Part shown: positions 1 to 6,013 of the stretch, piece after piece
Layout of the letters: each line of letters starts with the position of its first letter
How positions within the stretch are numbered: position 1 is the first letter of the stretch
Assembly (NCBI GenBank): GCA_023445445.1
Contig: JAEXLD010000110.1
Span: 1 to 15,282 of the forward strand
Reading direction: 5' to 3'
Length of the DNA: 15,282 nt
Origin: Bacillota bacterium
GTDB taxonomy: Bacteria; Bacillota; Clostridia; Clostridiales; Clostridiaceae
Translations under genes and position numbers: made by a program
Notes under the pieces: generated by a model
Databases searched by the model: none
The model's input: the letters and a program-made list of their open reading frames with translations, nothing else
Told to the model about the DNA's origin: nothing

Positions 1-650
1 GAAAAGCAAAGGATAAGGGAATTATAGAAATTACTACAACAAATATAAGAGATTTTACTTTAAATAAGCATAAAAAAGTAGATGATTATCCTTATGGTGG
101 TGGAGCTGGAATGGTAATGACTCCACAACCAATAGTAGACTCTATTAGATATTGTAAAAAGAGCAATAAAGGTAAGGTAGTCTTTTTAGGCCCTAGAGGA
201 AAGACTTTTAATCAAGAAATGGCTAAGGAATTAGCTAAAGAAGAAGAACTTATTTTTCTGTGTGGACATTATGAAGGAATAGATGAAAGAGTATATAAGT
301 ACATAGATTTAGAAATTTCTCTTGGAGATTTTATCTTAACAGGGGGAGAAATGGCTGCAATTCCTGTAATAGATTCAATTTTAAGATTAAAGTCTGGAGT
401 TTTAGGGAAAGAAGAAAGTTATGAAGATGAATCCTTTTCTGAAGGGTTATTAGAATATCCTCAATATACAAGACCAGAAGAATTTGAAGGAGATAAGGTT
501 CCAGAAGTACTACTTTCAGGTCATCATGAGAATATAAGAAAGTGGAGAAGAGCAAAATCTCTACTTATTACAAAGGAAAGAAGAAAAGACTTATATGATA
601 AAATAAAATTAAGCAAGGAAGATAAAAAAACTTTAGAAAAGTATAAATAA
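1..650 (+). CDS. trmD: tRNA (guanine-N1)-methyltransferase TrmD, 5' end missing
   Basis: TrmD is a SPOUT (trefoil-knot) methyltransferase that uses S-adenosylmethionine to make m1G37 next to the anticodon, which prevents +1 frameshifting. The reading frame is open from base 3, so about 215 residues are visible of a family length near 240; only about 25 N-terminal residues lie outside the window. Family motifs are in the right order: NIRDFT and VDDYPYGGGAGMVM near the visible start, GPRG, LCGHYEGIDERV, GDFILTGGE followed by MAAIPVIDSI (AdoMet knot), YTRPEEFEG, and VLLSGHHENIRKWRR in the C-terminal RNA-binding part. It ends in TAA at 648-650. rplS follows after 113 bases, as in most bacteria. 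A promoter and leader lie in that gap, so rplS need not depend on trmD transcription. Confidence 0.97.
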   Translation, partial: KAKDKGIIEITTTNIRDFTLNKHKKVDDYPYGGGAGMVMTPQPIVDSIRYCKKSNKGKVVFLGPRGKTFNQEMAKELAKEEELIFLCGHYEGIDERVYKYIDLEISLGDFILTGGEMAAIPVIDSILRLKSGVLGKEESYEDESFSEGLLEYPQYTRPEEFEGDKVPEVLLSGHHENIRKWRRAKSLLITKERRKDLYDKIKLSKEDKKTLEKYK

Positions 651-654
651 AATA

Positions 655-683
655 TTGTGCTATAAGAATAATTATGTTAAAAT
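655..683 (+). promoter_or_regulatory. Probable SigA promoter for rplS
   Basis: A -10 hexamer TAAAAT (678-683) is preceded by TG one base upstream (675-676), giving an extended -10. A weak -35 TTGTGC (655-660) lies 17 bases before it. Transcription would start near 690 and produce a leader of about 75 bases. The spacing is good but the -35 is poor, so the extended -10 is the main support. Confidence 0.5.
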
Positions 684-685
684 TA

Positions 686-760
686 CCTTTGTGTTAGTAC
701 GGGCGGTCCTCTGTCAAGTATTTGTTAAGAACGTCTAAAAATTATTAAGGAGGGACTTAC
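686..760 (+). ncRNA. Candidate ribosomal protein L19 leader upstream of rplS
   Basis: This untranslated stretch contains a GC-rich island (about 699-716) in an otherwise AT-rich gap. AGTAC at 696-700 can pair with GTATT at 718-722, including one G-U pair, enclosing the GC-rich loop. GGCG at 702-705 could alternatively pair with CGTC at 732-735. Low-GC Gram-positive bacteria are known to carry an L19 leader RNA just upstream of rplS, thought to mediate feedback by free L19. Position and GC-rich core fit that, but I assigned it from context and partial pairing, not from a covariance match. Confidence 0.45.
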
Positions 761-763
761 ACA

Positions 764-1114
764 ATGAACGAAATAATAAGAGCTATTGAAGCTGAACAAT
801 TAAGAAATGATCTACCAAACTTTAGCGTAGGAGACACTGTTAAAGTTTACGTTAAGATCAAAGAAGGAACAAGAGAAAGAATCCAAATGTTTGAAGGAAC
901 TGTTATCAAGAAGCAAAATGGTGGATTAAGAGAAACTTTCACTGTAAGAAGAGTTGCTTATGGTACTGGAGTAGAAAGAACTTTCCCTATGAACTCTCCA
1001 ATCATCGATAAGATGGAAGTTGTAAGAAAAGGTAAAGTTAGAAGAGCTAAGTTATTCTACTTAAGAGATAGAGTAGGTAAGGCTGCTAAAGTTAAAGAAT
1101 TAAACGTTAGATAA
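764..1114 (+). CDS. rplS: 50S ribosomal protein L19
   Basis: L19 sits at the 30S-50S interface of the ribosome. The 116-residue product matches the usual length (about 115) and has the typical sequence: N-terminal IIRAIEAEQL, then FSVGDTVKVYVKIKEG, RIQMFEGTVI, the basic ETFTVRRVAYGTGVERTF, and C-terminal KVRRAKLFYLRDRVGKAAK. The ATG is fixed by an excellent SD, AAGGAGGG at 747-754, nine bases upstream. Codon use shows more C-ending AAC, TTC and ATC codons than the neighbouring genes, as expected for a highly expressed gene in an AT-rich genome. It follows trmD, as in most bacteria, and is closed by a strong terminator. Confidence 0.98.
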   Translation: MNEIIRAIEAEQLRNDLPNFSVGDTVKVYVKIKEGTRERIQMFEGTVIKKQNGGLRETFTVRRVAYGTGVERTFPMNSPIIDKMEVVRKGKVRRAKLFYLRDRVGKAAKVKELNVR

Positions 1115-1130
1115 TTTCTAATTACTAAGT

Positions 1131-1163
1131 AAGGGACTTGTTTAAGTCCCTTTTTCTTTTTTT
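1131..1163 (+). terminator. Rho-independent terminator after rplS
   Basis: A perfect 9-bp stem AAGGGACTT (1131-1139) / AAGTCCCTT (1144-1152) with a four-base loop is followed by a T-rich tract to 1163. It separates rplS from the next unit. Confidence 0.93.
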
Positions 1164-1187
1164 ATTAAGATTTAGATAGTAAAAATT

Positions 1188-1196
1188 TGATATAAT
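1188..1196 (+). promoter_or_regulatory. Extended -10 promoter for rbgA-rnhB
   Basis: TGATATAAT gives a perfect TATAAT -10 (1191-1196) with the TG extension at 1188-1189. No convincing -35 lies 16-18 bases upstream; an extended -10 can compensate for that. A short ATA repeat follows to about 1207, and the rbgA SD begins at 1218. The terminator just upstream makes a promoter here likely. Confidence 0.65.
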
Positions 1197-1232
1197 AATA
1201 ATAATAAATACGTTTTACGGAGGAGATAAATA

Positions 1233-2096
1233 ATGGCTACAATAAACTGGTTTCCAGGGCATATGAAAAAAACTCAAAGAGAAATAAAAGAAAACTTAAA
1301 GTTAGTAGATGCAGTTATTGAAATAAGAGATGCTAGAATACCAAGAAGTTCTGCAAATCCCGATATAGATAAGCTTTGTGAAGGAAAACCTAGAATTATA
1401 CTTTTAAACAAAAGTGATTTATCTGAAAATAGAGTCACAAAAATGTGGATAGATCATCTTTCATCAGAAAATGTAAGGGTTTTAGAAGTAAATTGTTTAA
1501 GTGGTAAAGGATTAAACCAAATTAAACCTACTTTAGAAGCTTTACTAAAGGAAAAACATGATAGATTAAAATCTAAAGGATTAGTAAAAATTCAAATGAG
1601 AGTTATGGTAGTTGGTATTCCTAACGTTGGTAAGTCTACATTTATAAACAAGATGGCAAAGAACAATATAGCTAAAACAGGGGATAGACCAGGGGTAACT
1701 AAAAGCAAGCAATGGATAAAAACTAAAATGGACATTGAAATGCTAGATACACCAGGAGTCTTATGGCCTAAATTTGAAGATGAAAAAACAGCATTAAATC
1801 TAGCTTTTACTGGAGCTATAAAAGATGAAATTATGGATATAGAAGAGCTTTCTTATAATTTAGTAAAAAGACTACAAGAACATTATAAAACTAACCTTAT
1901 TGAAAGATATAAAATTCAAGATGTAAATGAAGATCCTTTAGAAACTCTAAATAGCATTGCTAGAAAAAGAGGTTGTCTAATAAAAGGTGGAGAAATAGAT
2001 TATAATCGTATTGCCGTTATACTTCTAGATGAATTTAGAGGTGGAAAAGTAGGTAATATTTCTTTAGAACTACCAGTTGAAGAAAATGAGGATTAA
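1233..2096 (+). CDS. rbgA: Ribosome biogenesis GTPase RbgA (YlqF)
   Basis: RbgA is a circularly permuted GTPase that acts in late 50S subunit assembly and is essential in B. subtilis. The 287-residue length is typical. The permuted motif order is clear: the N-terminal INWFPGHMKKTQREI signature, G4 NKSD at 59-62, then G1 GIPNVGKST at 128-136, GVTK in the G2 region, and G3 DTPG at 172-175. A C-terminal RNA-binding helical domain follows (about 200-280). The ATG has the SD CGGAGGAG at 1218-1225. It is probably co-transcribed with rnhB, whose start lies one base past its stop and whose SD lies inside its last codons. The order rplS-rbgA-rnhB matches B. subtilis. Confidence 0.96.
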   Translation: MATINWFPGHMKKTQREIKENLKLVDAVIEIRDARIPRSSANPDIDKLCEGKPRIILLNKSDLSENRVTKMWIDHLSSENVRVLEVNCLSGKGLNQIKPTLEALLKEKHDRLKSKGLVKIQMRVMVVGIPNVGKSTFINKMAKNNIAKTGDRPGVTKSKQWIKTKMDIEMLDTPGVLWPKFEDEKTALNLAFTGAIKDEIMDIEELSYNLVKRLQEHYKTNLIERYKIQDVNEDPLETLNSIARKRGCLIKGGEIDYNRIAVILLDEFRGGKVGNISLELPVEENED

Positions 2097-2097
2097 T

Positions 2098-2913
2098 ATG
2101 TTAGAATTGTTAAATAAAGATATAGAAACTTTAAGTTATAAAGAAATAAAGACTTTAGTAGATAAAATAAATATATCTGAAGAAAAGCACAATGCACAGC
2201 TTGTTTACTTAATTGATAAATTAGCTTTAGATAAAAGAAAAAATGTAAAAGCATTAAGCGATAAAATCCAAAAAGAAAAAGATAAGTTAAAGGCTGAATG
2301 TGAAAGAGTTAGAAAAATGTATAATTTCGACAAAGGCTTTGGAAATTATGCTTATATAGCAGGTGTAGATGAAGTTGGAAGAGGGCCTTTAGCTGGTCCT
2401 ATAGTTGCTTGTGCAGTTATATTAGATTTAAATGTAATAGATGATGAACTTATACTTTGGCTTAATGATTCAAAAAAATTATCTGAAAAGAAAAGAGAAG
2501 AATTAGCCAATGAAATTAAAAATAAAGCAGTGGCTTATTATATCTCAGAAAAATCTAGTTCTGAAATTGATGAAAAGGGTATAGCTTATTGTAATAATAG
2601 TATATTCTTAGAAGCCTGTACTTCCATGAAAATAAAACCAGATTTAGTTTTATCAGATGGATATTTAGTTAAAGGAATCAATATAGAAAATAAATCTGTA
2701 ATTAAAGGAGATGCAAAGTCTGCATCTATAGCTGCAGCCTCAATATTAGCTAAGGTTTATAGAGATAATTTAATGAAAGAATATTCTAAGAAATATCCAT
2801 ACTATGGTTTTGAAGTAAATGCAGGTTATGGTACAACTAAGCATATTGAAGGCATTAAGGAATATGGAACTTGTGATATACATAGAATGTCCTTTTTAAA
2901 GAATATATTGTAA
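2098..2913 (+). CDS. rnhB: Ribonuclease HII
   Basis: RNase HII cleaves RNA in RNA-DNA hybrids and nicks at single ribonucleotides in DNA. From ATG 2098 the product has 271 residues. The first 80 or so form the charged helical extension seen in Firmicute enzymes. The catalytic domain then begins with YIAGVDEVGRGPLAGPIV. The four metal-binding acidic residues are visible: D91 and E92 (DEVGRG), D187 (LSDGYL) and D205 (IKGDAKS). LNDSKKLSEKKRE is also typical. Earlier in-frame starts exist (TTG 2077, ATG 2086), but GAGGA at 2088-2092 is spaced five bases from ATG 2098, so I chose that one. The gene runs head-on into yraN with only three bases between stop codons and no terminator. Confidence 0.95.
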   Translation: MLELLNKDIETLSYKEIKTLVDKINISEEKHNAQLVYLIDKLALDKRKNVKALSDKIQKEKDKLKAECERVRKMYNFDKGFGNYAYIAGVDEVGRGPLAGPIVACAVILDLNVIDDELILWLNDSKKLSEKKREELANEIKNKAVAYYISEKSSSEIDEKGIAYCNNSIFLEACTSMKIKPDLVLSDGYLVKGINIENKSVIKGDAKSASIAAASILAKVYRDNLMKEYSKKYPYYGFEVNAGYGTTKHIEGIKEYGTCDIHRMSFLKNIL

Positions 2914-2916
2914 TTT

Positions 2917-3288
2917 TTAATAAGGTCTAAAGGCATCTTTTATATGCTCTATAGAATACAAATTATTATTTTTGTTAAAATAAATTTCAATAACATCAAA
3001 TCTACAATTATAATTTAATAATTTATACTTATATAAAAAGTATTTAGAAATATTAATAATTTGTTTTTGCTTAAAGTAGGTGACAGATTCACGGGGTAAT
3101 CCAAAGTGATAACTGTACCTACTTTTTACTTCTATGAAAATTATTATATCTAAATCCATGCAAATCAAGTCTATTTCACCATTTCTATTTCTAAAATTCC
3201 TAGCTAGAATTGTGTAATTTTTATTTTTTAAATAATCTATAGCTAAATCTTCACCATAAGAGCCTATATCTTTGTTATATTTTTTCAT
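2917..3288 (-). CDS. yraN: YraN/UPF0102 family endonuclease-like protein
   Basis: This is a 123-residue UPF0102 protein with a PD-(D/E)xK nuclease-type fold. Motifs seen are GSYGEDLAIDYL at 9-20, ILARNFRNRNGEIDLI with GEID at 37-40, and the catalytic-type EVKSR at 53-57; the C-terminal IKDAFRPY is also characteristic. The biological role is unproven; DNA repair or processing is inferred from the fold and from frequent linkage to rnhB, comM and dprA. The ATG has the SD AAAGAGGTGAT on the minus strand (3292-3302). It is the only gene here on the minus strand: convergent with rnhB and divergent from comM. Confidence 0.93.
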   Translation of the reverse strand: MKKYNKDIGSYGEDLAIDYLKNKNYTILARNFRNRNGEIDLICMDLDIIIFIEVKSRYSYHFGLPRESVTYFKQKQIINISKYFLYKYKLLNYNCRFDVIEIYFNKNNNLYSIEHIKDAFRPY

Positions 3289-3392
3289 ATTATCACCTCT
3301 TTAAAATATTGACTAAAATAATATAAATAATTCTTAAATACTTGATTAATAATTATTTTTTTTTGTCAATAATCCTTAAAGAGGTGATTTGT
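3289..3392. promoter_or_regulatory. Divergent yraN/comM intergenic region with 13-bp inverted repeat
   Basis: Both genes must be initiated from this AT-rich gap. A perfect 13-bp inverted repeat frames it: ATCACCTCTTTAA at 3292-3304 and TTAAAGAGGTGAT at 3376-3388. Each arm contains the SD of the gene it faces. TTGACT at 3309-3314 (plus) and TTGACA at 3369-3364 (minus) look like -35 boxes, but neither has a good -10 at 16-18 bases, so I cannot assign start sites. Confidence 0.5.
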
Positions 3393-4916
3393 TTGTCAAT
3401 TGAAATAATAAGTGCTACACATAATGGACTAGATGGAATGCTAGTTACTGTTGAGGTAGATATTAATAAGGGAATGCCAAGTTTCAATATAGTGGGGCTA
3501 CCTGATGCAGCCATAAAAGAATCTAAAGAAAGAGTAAGATCTGCAATAGTAAATAGTGGATATGAATTTCCTATAGGTAGAATAACTATTAATTTAGCAC
3601 CAGCAGACATTAGAAAAATTGGATCTTTATTAGATTTACCTATAGCTATAGGGATACTAATGAAATCAAATCAAATCAAAACAAAGGATTTAAAGGAATT
3701 TATTATTTTTGGTGAATTGTCTTTAGGCGGGCAGTTAAAAGAAATAAAGGGTATTTTACCTATTATATTTGAGGGAGATAGTAGAAAAAAGAATAATTTT
3801 ATATTTCCATTAAATAATCTTAAAGAATTAAGATATTTTAATATTGGTAACTTTTATCCCTTTAATAATTTAAATGAAGTAATTTCTTTTATTGAAAATA
3901 AGGATTTATTACCTTATATATTTGATGAGGAAGGAGAGTTAATTAAAAGAGAAGACTTTAATTATTCAGATATTATTGGGCAAAATACATCCAAAAGAGT
4001 TATGCAAATATCTGCAGCAGGAAGACATAATGTACTTTTATATGGAAACCCTGGTGCAGGAAAAACTATGCTTGCTAGAGCCCTTCCATCAATAATGCCA
4101 CCTTTATCAAATAAAGAATCCATGGAAATAGCTAAGATATATAGTGCATCTGGATTATTCTCAGGAGATAATAATATAATTAGGCCTTTTAGAAATCCAC
4201 ACCATACTATAACTAGAACAGCTTTAGTAGGTGGTGGTAAGGAAATAAAGGCTGGTGAAATAACATTAGCTCATCATGGGGTCTTATTTTTAGATGAGAT
4301 ACTAGAATTTAAACGAGAAGTATTAGAGGTGTTAAGAGAACCTTTAGAAGAAAAAGTGATAAATATAACTAGGATAAATGGTAGTTATAAGTTGCCATCC
4401 AATTTTTTGCTTATTGCTGCATGCAACACATGTCAATGTGGAATGTATTTAAGCGGATCTCATGATAATAAGTGTATTTGTACCGAAGGTGAAAGAAAAA
4501 GGTATATGTCTAGATTATCTAGAGCTTTATTAGATAGAATTGATTTACTAAATTTTGTACCTAAAATAAAATATGACGAGATAAATAATAGAAATAATAA
4601 TATAAGTTCAGAAAAAATGAAAGAAAATGTGCTTAAAGCAAGGGAGGTACAAAAGTTTAGATTTAAAAATACTATATATAGTTATAACTCTGAAGTTAAA
4701 GGTAAAGATATGAGTAATTTATTTAATATATCAAAGACTTCAAAAATTTTAATTGAAAGCTTTTATAAAAACTTTGATTTAACTATGAGAGGCTATGATA
4801 AGTTATTAAGAGTATCAAGAACTATAGCTGATTTAGATGAATGTGAGAAGATATGTGATTATCATATAATTGAAGCTTTAGGATATAGAAAGAATATAGA
4901 AGGAGAAATAGTATAA
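3393..4916 (+). CDS. comM: ComM/YifB family AAA+ ATPase (Mg-chelatase-like)
   Basis: The product has 507 residues, matching E. coli YifB (about 506). In naturally transformable Gram-negative bacteria ComM is a hexameric helicase that aids branch migration during DNA integration; its role in clostridia is not established. Domains: an N-terminal ChlI-like part (about 1-180) with GMPSFNIVGLPDAAIKES and NLAPADIRK; a AAA+ core with Walker A GNPGAGKT at 218-225 and Walker B LFLDE ending at D301-E302; a four-cysteine cluster (C347, C349, C361, C363); and LLDRID before the C-terminal helical domain. I chose TTG 3393 because the SD AAAGAGGTGAT (3378-3388) sits just upstream and MSIEIISA is the expected N-terminus. 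An ATG at 3342 has no SD and would add 17 unrelated residues. dprA follows after 12 bases. Confidence 0.94.
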   Translation: MSIEIISATHNGLDGMLVTVEVDINKGMPSFNIVGLPDAAIKESKERVRSAIVNSGYEFPIGRITINLAPADIRKIGSLLDLPIAIGILMKSNQIKTKDLKEFIIFGELSLGGQLKEIKGILPIIFEGDSRKKNNFIFPLNNLKELRYFNIGNFYPFNNLNEVISFIENKDLLPYIFDEEGELIKREDFNYSDIIGQNTSKRVMQISAAGRHNVLLYGNPGAGKTMLARALPSIMPPLSNKESMEIAKIYSASGLFSGDNNIIRPFRNPHHTITRTALVGGGKEIKAGEITLAHHGVLFLDEILEFKREVLEVLREPLEEKVINITRINGSYKLPSNFLLIAACNTCQCGMYLSGSHDNKCICTEGERKRYMSRLSRALLDRIDLLNFVPKIKYDEINNRNNNISSEKMKENVLKAREVQKFRFKNTIYSYNSEVKGKDMSNLFNISKTSKILIESFYKNFDLTMRGYDKLLRVSRTIADLDECEKICDYHIIEALGYRKNIEGEIV

Positions 4917-4928
4917 AAGGAGATTGTA

Positions 4929-5969
4929 ATGGATACTAATGAACTTTGGTTTATATTAATACAATTATCTAATGATAAAAAAATAAAATTACTAAGAAAA
5001 TATTCTAATGAAGAGAATATAAGGAAAAATAGTAGTATAATAAAAGAATTAAAAGGTATAAATATTGATGAAATAACAGAAGAAAAAATAGAAAAATTTA
5101 AAAAATACATAAATGAAAATAGTATAGGATATATAACTATAAATTCTAAAGAATATCCAGAAAAGTTAAATCATTTAGGTGAGCCGCCTTATGTAATTTT
5201 TTATAAAGGAAATATAGAATTATTAAAGGGAAAATTAATAGCTGTTATAGGTGCTAGAAAATATAGTAGTTATGGAGCTGAAATTACTAAGGTAATAGCA
5301 AGGGAAATAAGTGAAAATAATTATACTGTAGTTAGTGGATTAGCTGCTGGAATAGATTCTATTGCACAGAGAAATGCTATAAATTATCCAGGAAAAACCA
5401 TTGGTGTTTTAGGATGTGGTATAGATATAGTCTATCCTAAGAGTAATAAAATTTTATATGAGAATATACTTAAAAATAATGGTTTAATAATTTCAGAGTT
5501 TTTACCCAATACTCCTCCAATGGCTTATAATTTTCCAAGAAGAAATAGAATAATTAGTGGAATAAGTGAAAAATTAATTATTATAGAAGCAACTTCAAAA
5601 AGTGGAAGTTTAATAACTGTGAATTTTGCATTAGAGTTAGGTATGGATGTAATGGCAGTACCTGGGCCAGTTTTTAATGGTAATAGTGAAGGATGTAATA
5701 AATTAATTAGAGATGGTGCAAAACCTTTTACAGAAATGGTGGATTTATATGATTTTTTAAGTATAATTAAAGAAAATAATAAAAATAGAGAAAAAAATAC
5801 CTATAAATCTACAGTTTTAAGTGTAATTAATAGTGAACCAATTCACTTAGATGACATTATAGAATCTGTAAATGTTGACAGAAAGGTATTATTTGAGTTA
5901 TTATTTGAAATGCAAAATAGAAATGAAATTATTTGTCTTCCAGGCAATTATTACGCTAAATCAATATAA
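4929..5969 (+). CDS. dprA: DNA-processing protein DprA (Smf)
   Basis: DprA binds incoming single-stranded DNA and loads RecA in natural transformation; it is also widespread in species not known to transform. The product has 346 residues: an N-terminal helical region (about 1-80), a Rossmann-like core, and a C-terminal winged-helix-like region (about 290-346). Core motifs in order are GARKYSSYG, VSGLAAGIDSIAQ, LGCGIDIVYPKSN, FPRRNRIISG, KSGSLITVNFALELG and MAVPGPVFN. The ATG has the SD AAAGGAG at 4916-4922, overlapping the comM stop codon, so the two are translationally close and probably one transcript. topA follows after 44 bases with no terminator. An intact gene next to comM and topA is common in Firmicutes and does not prove competence. 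Confidence 0.95.
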   Translation: MDTNELWFILIQLSNDKKIKLLRKYSNEENIRKNSSIIKELKGINIDEITEEKIEKFKKYINENSIGYITINSKEYPEKLNHLGEPPYVIFYKGNIELLKGKLIAVIGARKYSSYGAEITKVIAREISENNYTVVSGLAAGIDSIAQRNAINYPGKTIGVLGCGIDIVYPKSNKILYENILKNNGLIISEFLPNTPPMAYNFPRRNRIISGISEKLIIIEATSKSGSLITVNFALELGMDVMAVPGPVFNGNSEGCNKLIRDGAKPFTEMVDLYDFLSIIKENNKNREKNTYKSTVLSVINSEPIHLDDIIESVNVDRKVLFELLFEMQNRNEIICLPGNYYAKSI

Positions 5970-5972
5970 ATT

Positions 5973-6013
5973 AAGGGGGGTGAAAACTCCAGTAAAAATG
6001 GAGTTTGTGATAT
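5973..6013 (+). promoter_or_regulatory. topA translation-initiation region with SD-spacer hairpin
   Basis: A strong SD-like AAGGGGGGTGA (5973-5983) lies 30 bases before the topA ATG. It is followed at once by a perfect 8-bp hairpin: AAACTCCA (5984-5991), loop of seven, TGGAGTTT (5999-6006). The hairpin holds a second, weaker SD, GGAG at 6000-6003. Folding removes 23 bases and brings the upstream SD to about normal distance from ATG 6014. A TGA in frame at 6008 rules out an earlier topA start. Confidence 0.7.

Noticed and set aside
1192..1207. ATA/TAA trinucleotide repeat after the rbgA -10
   Set aside because: About five units in an AT-rich gap. It lies downstream of the -10, so it would only change leader length, and such runs are expected by chance at this base composition.
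3342..3392. Upstream ATG 3342 as the comM start
   Set aside because: It has no SD, and the added residues do not resemble the family. TTG 3393 has a near-perfect SD and gives the expected N-terminus.
4929..5969. comM-dprA-yraN as evidence for natural competence or a defence system
   Set aside because: These genes are widespread housekeeping-linked genes in bacteria not known to transform. No uptake genes (comEA, comEC, comG) or defence genes are in the window.
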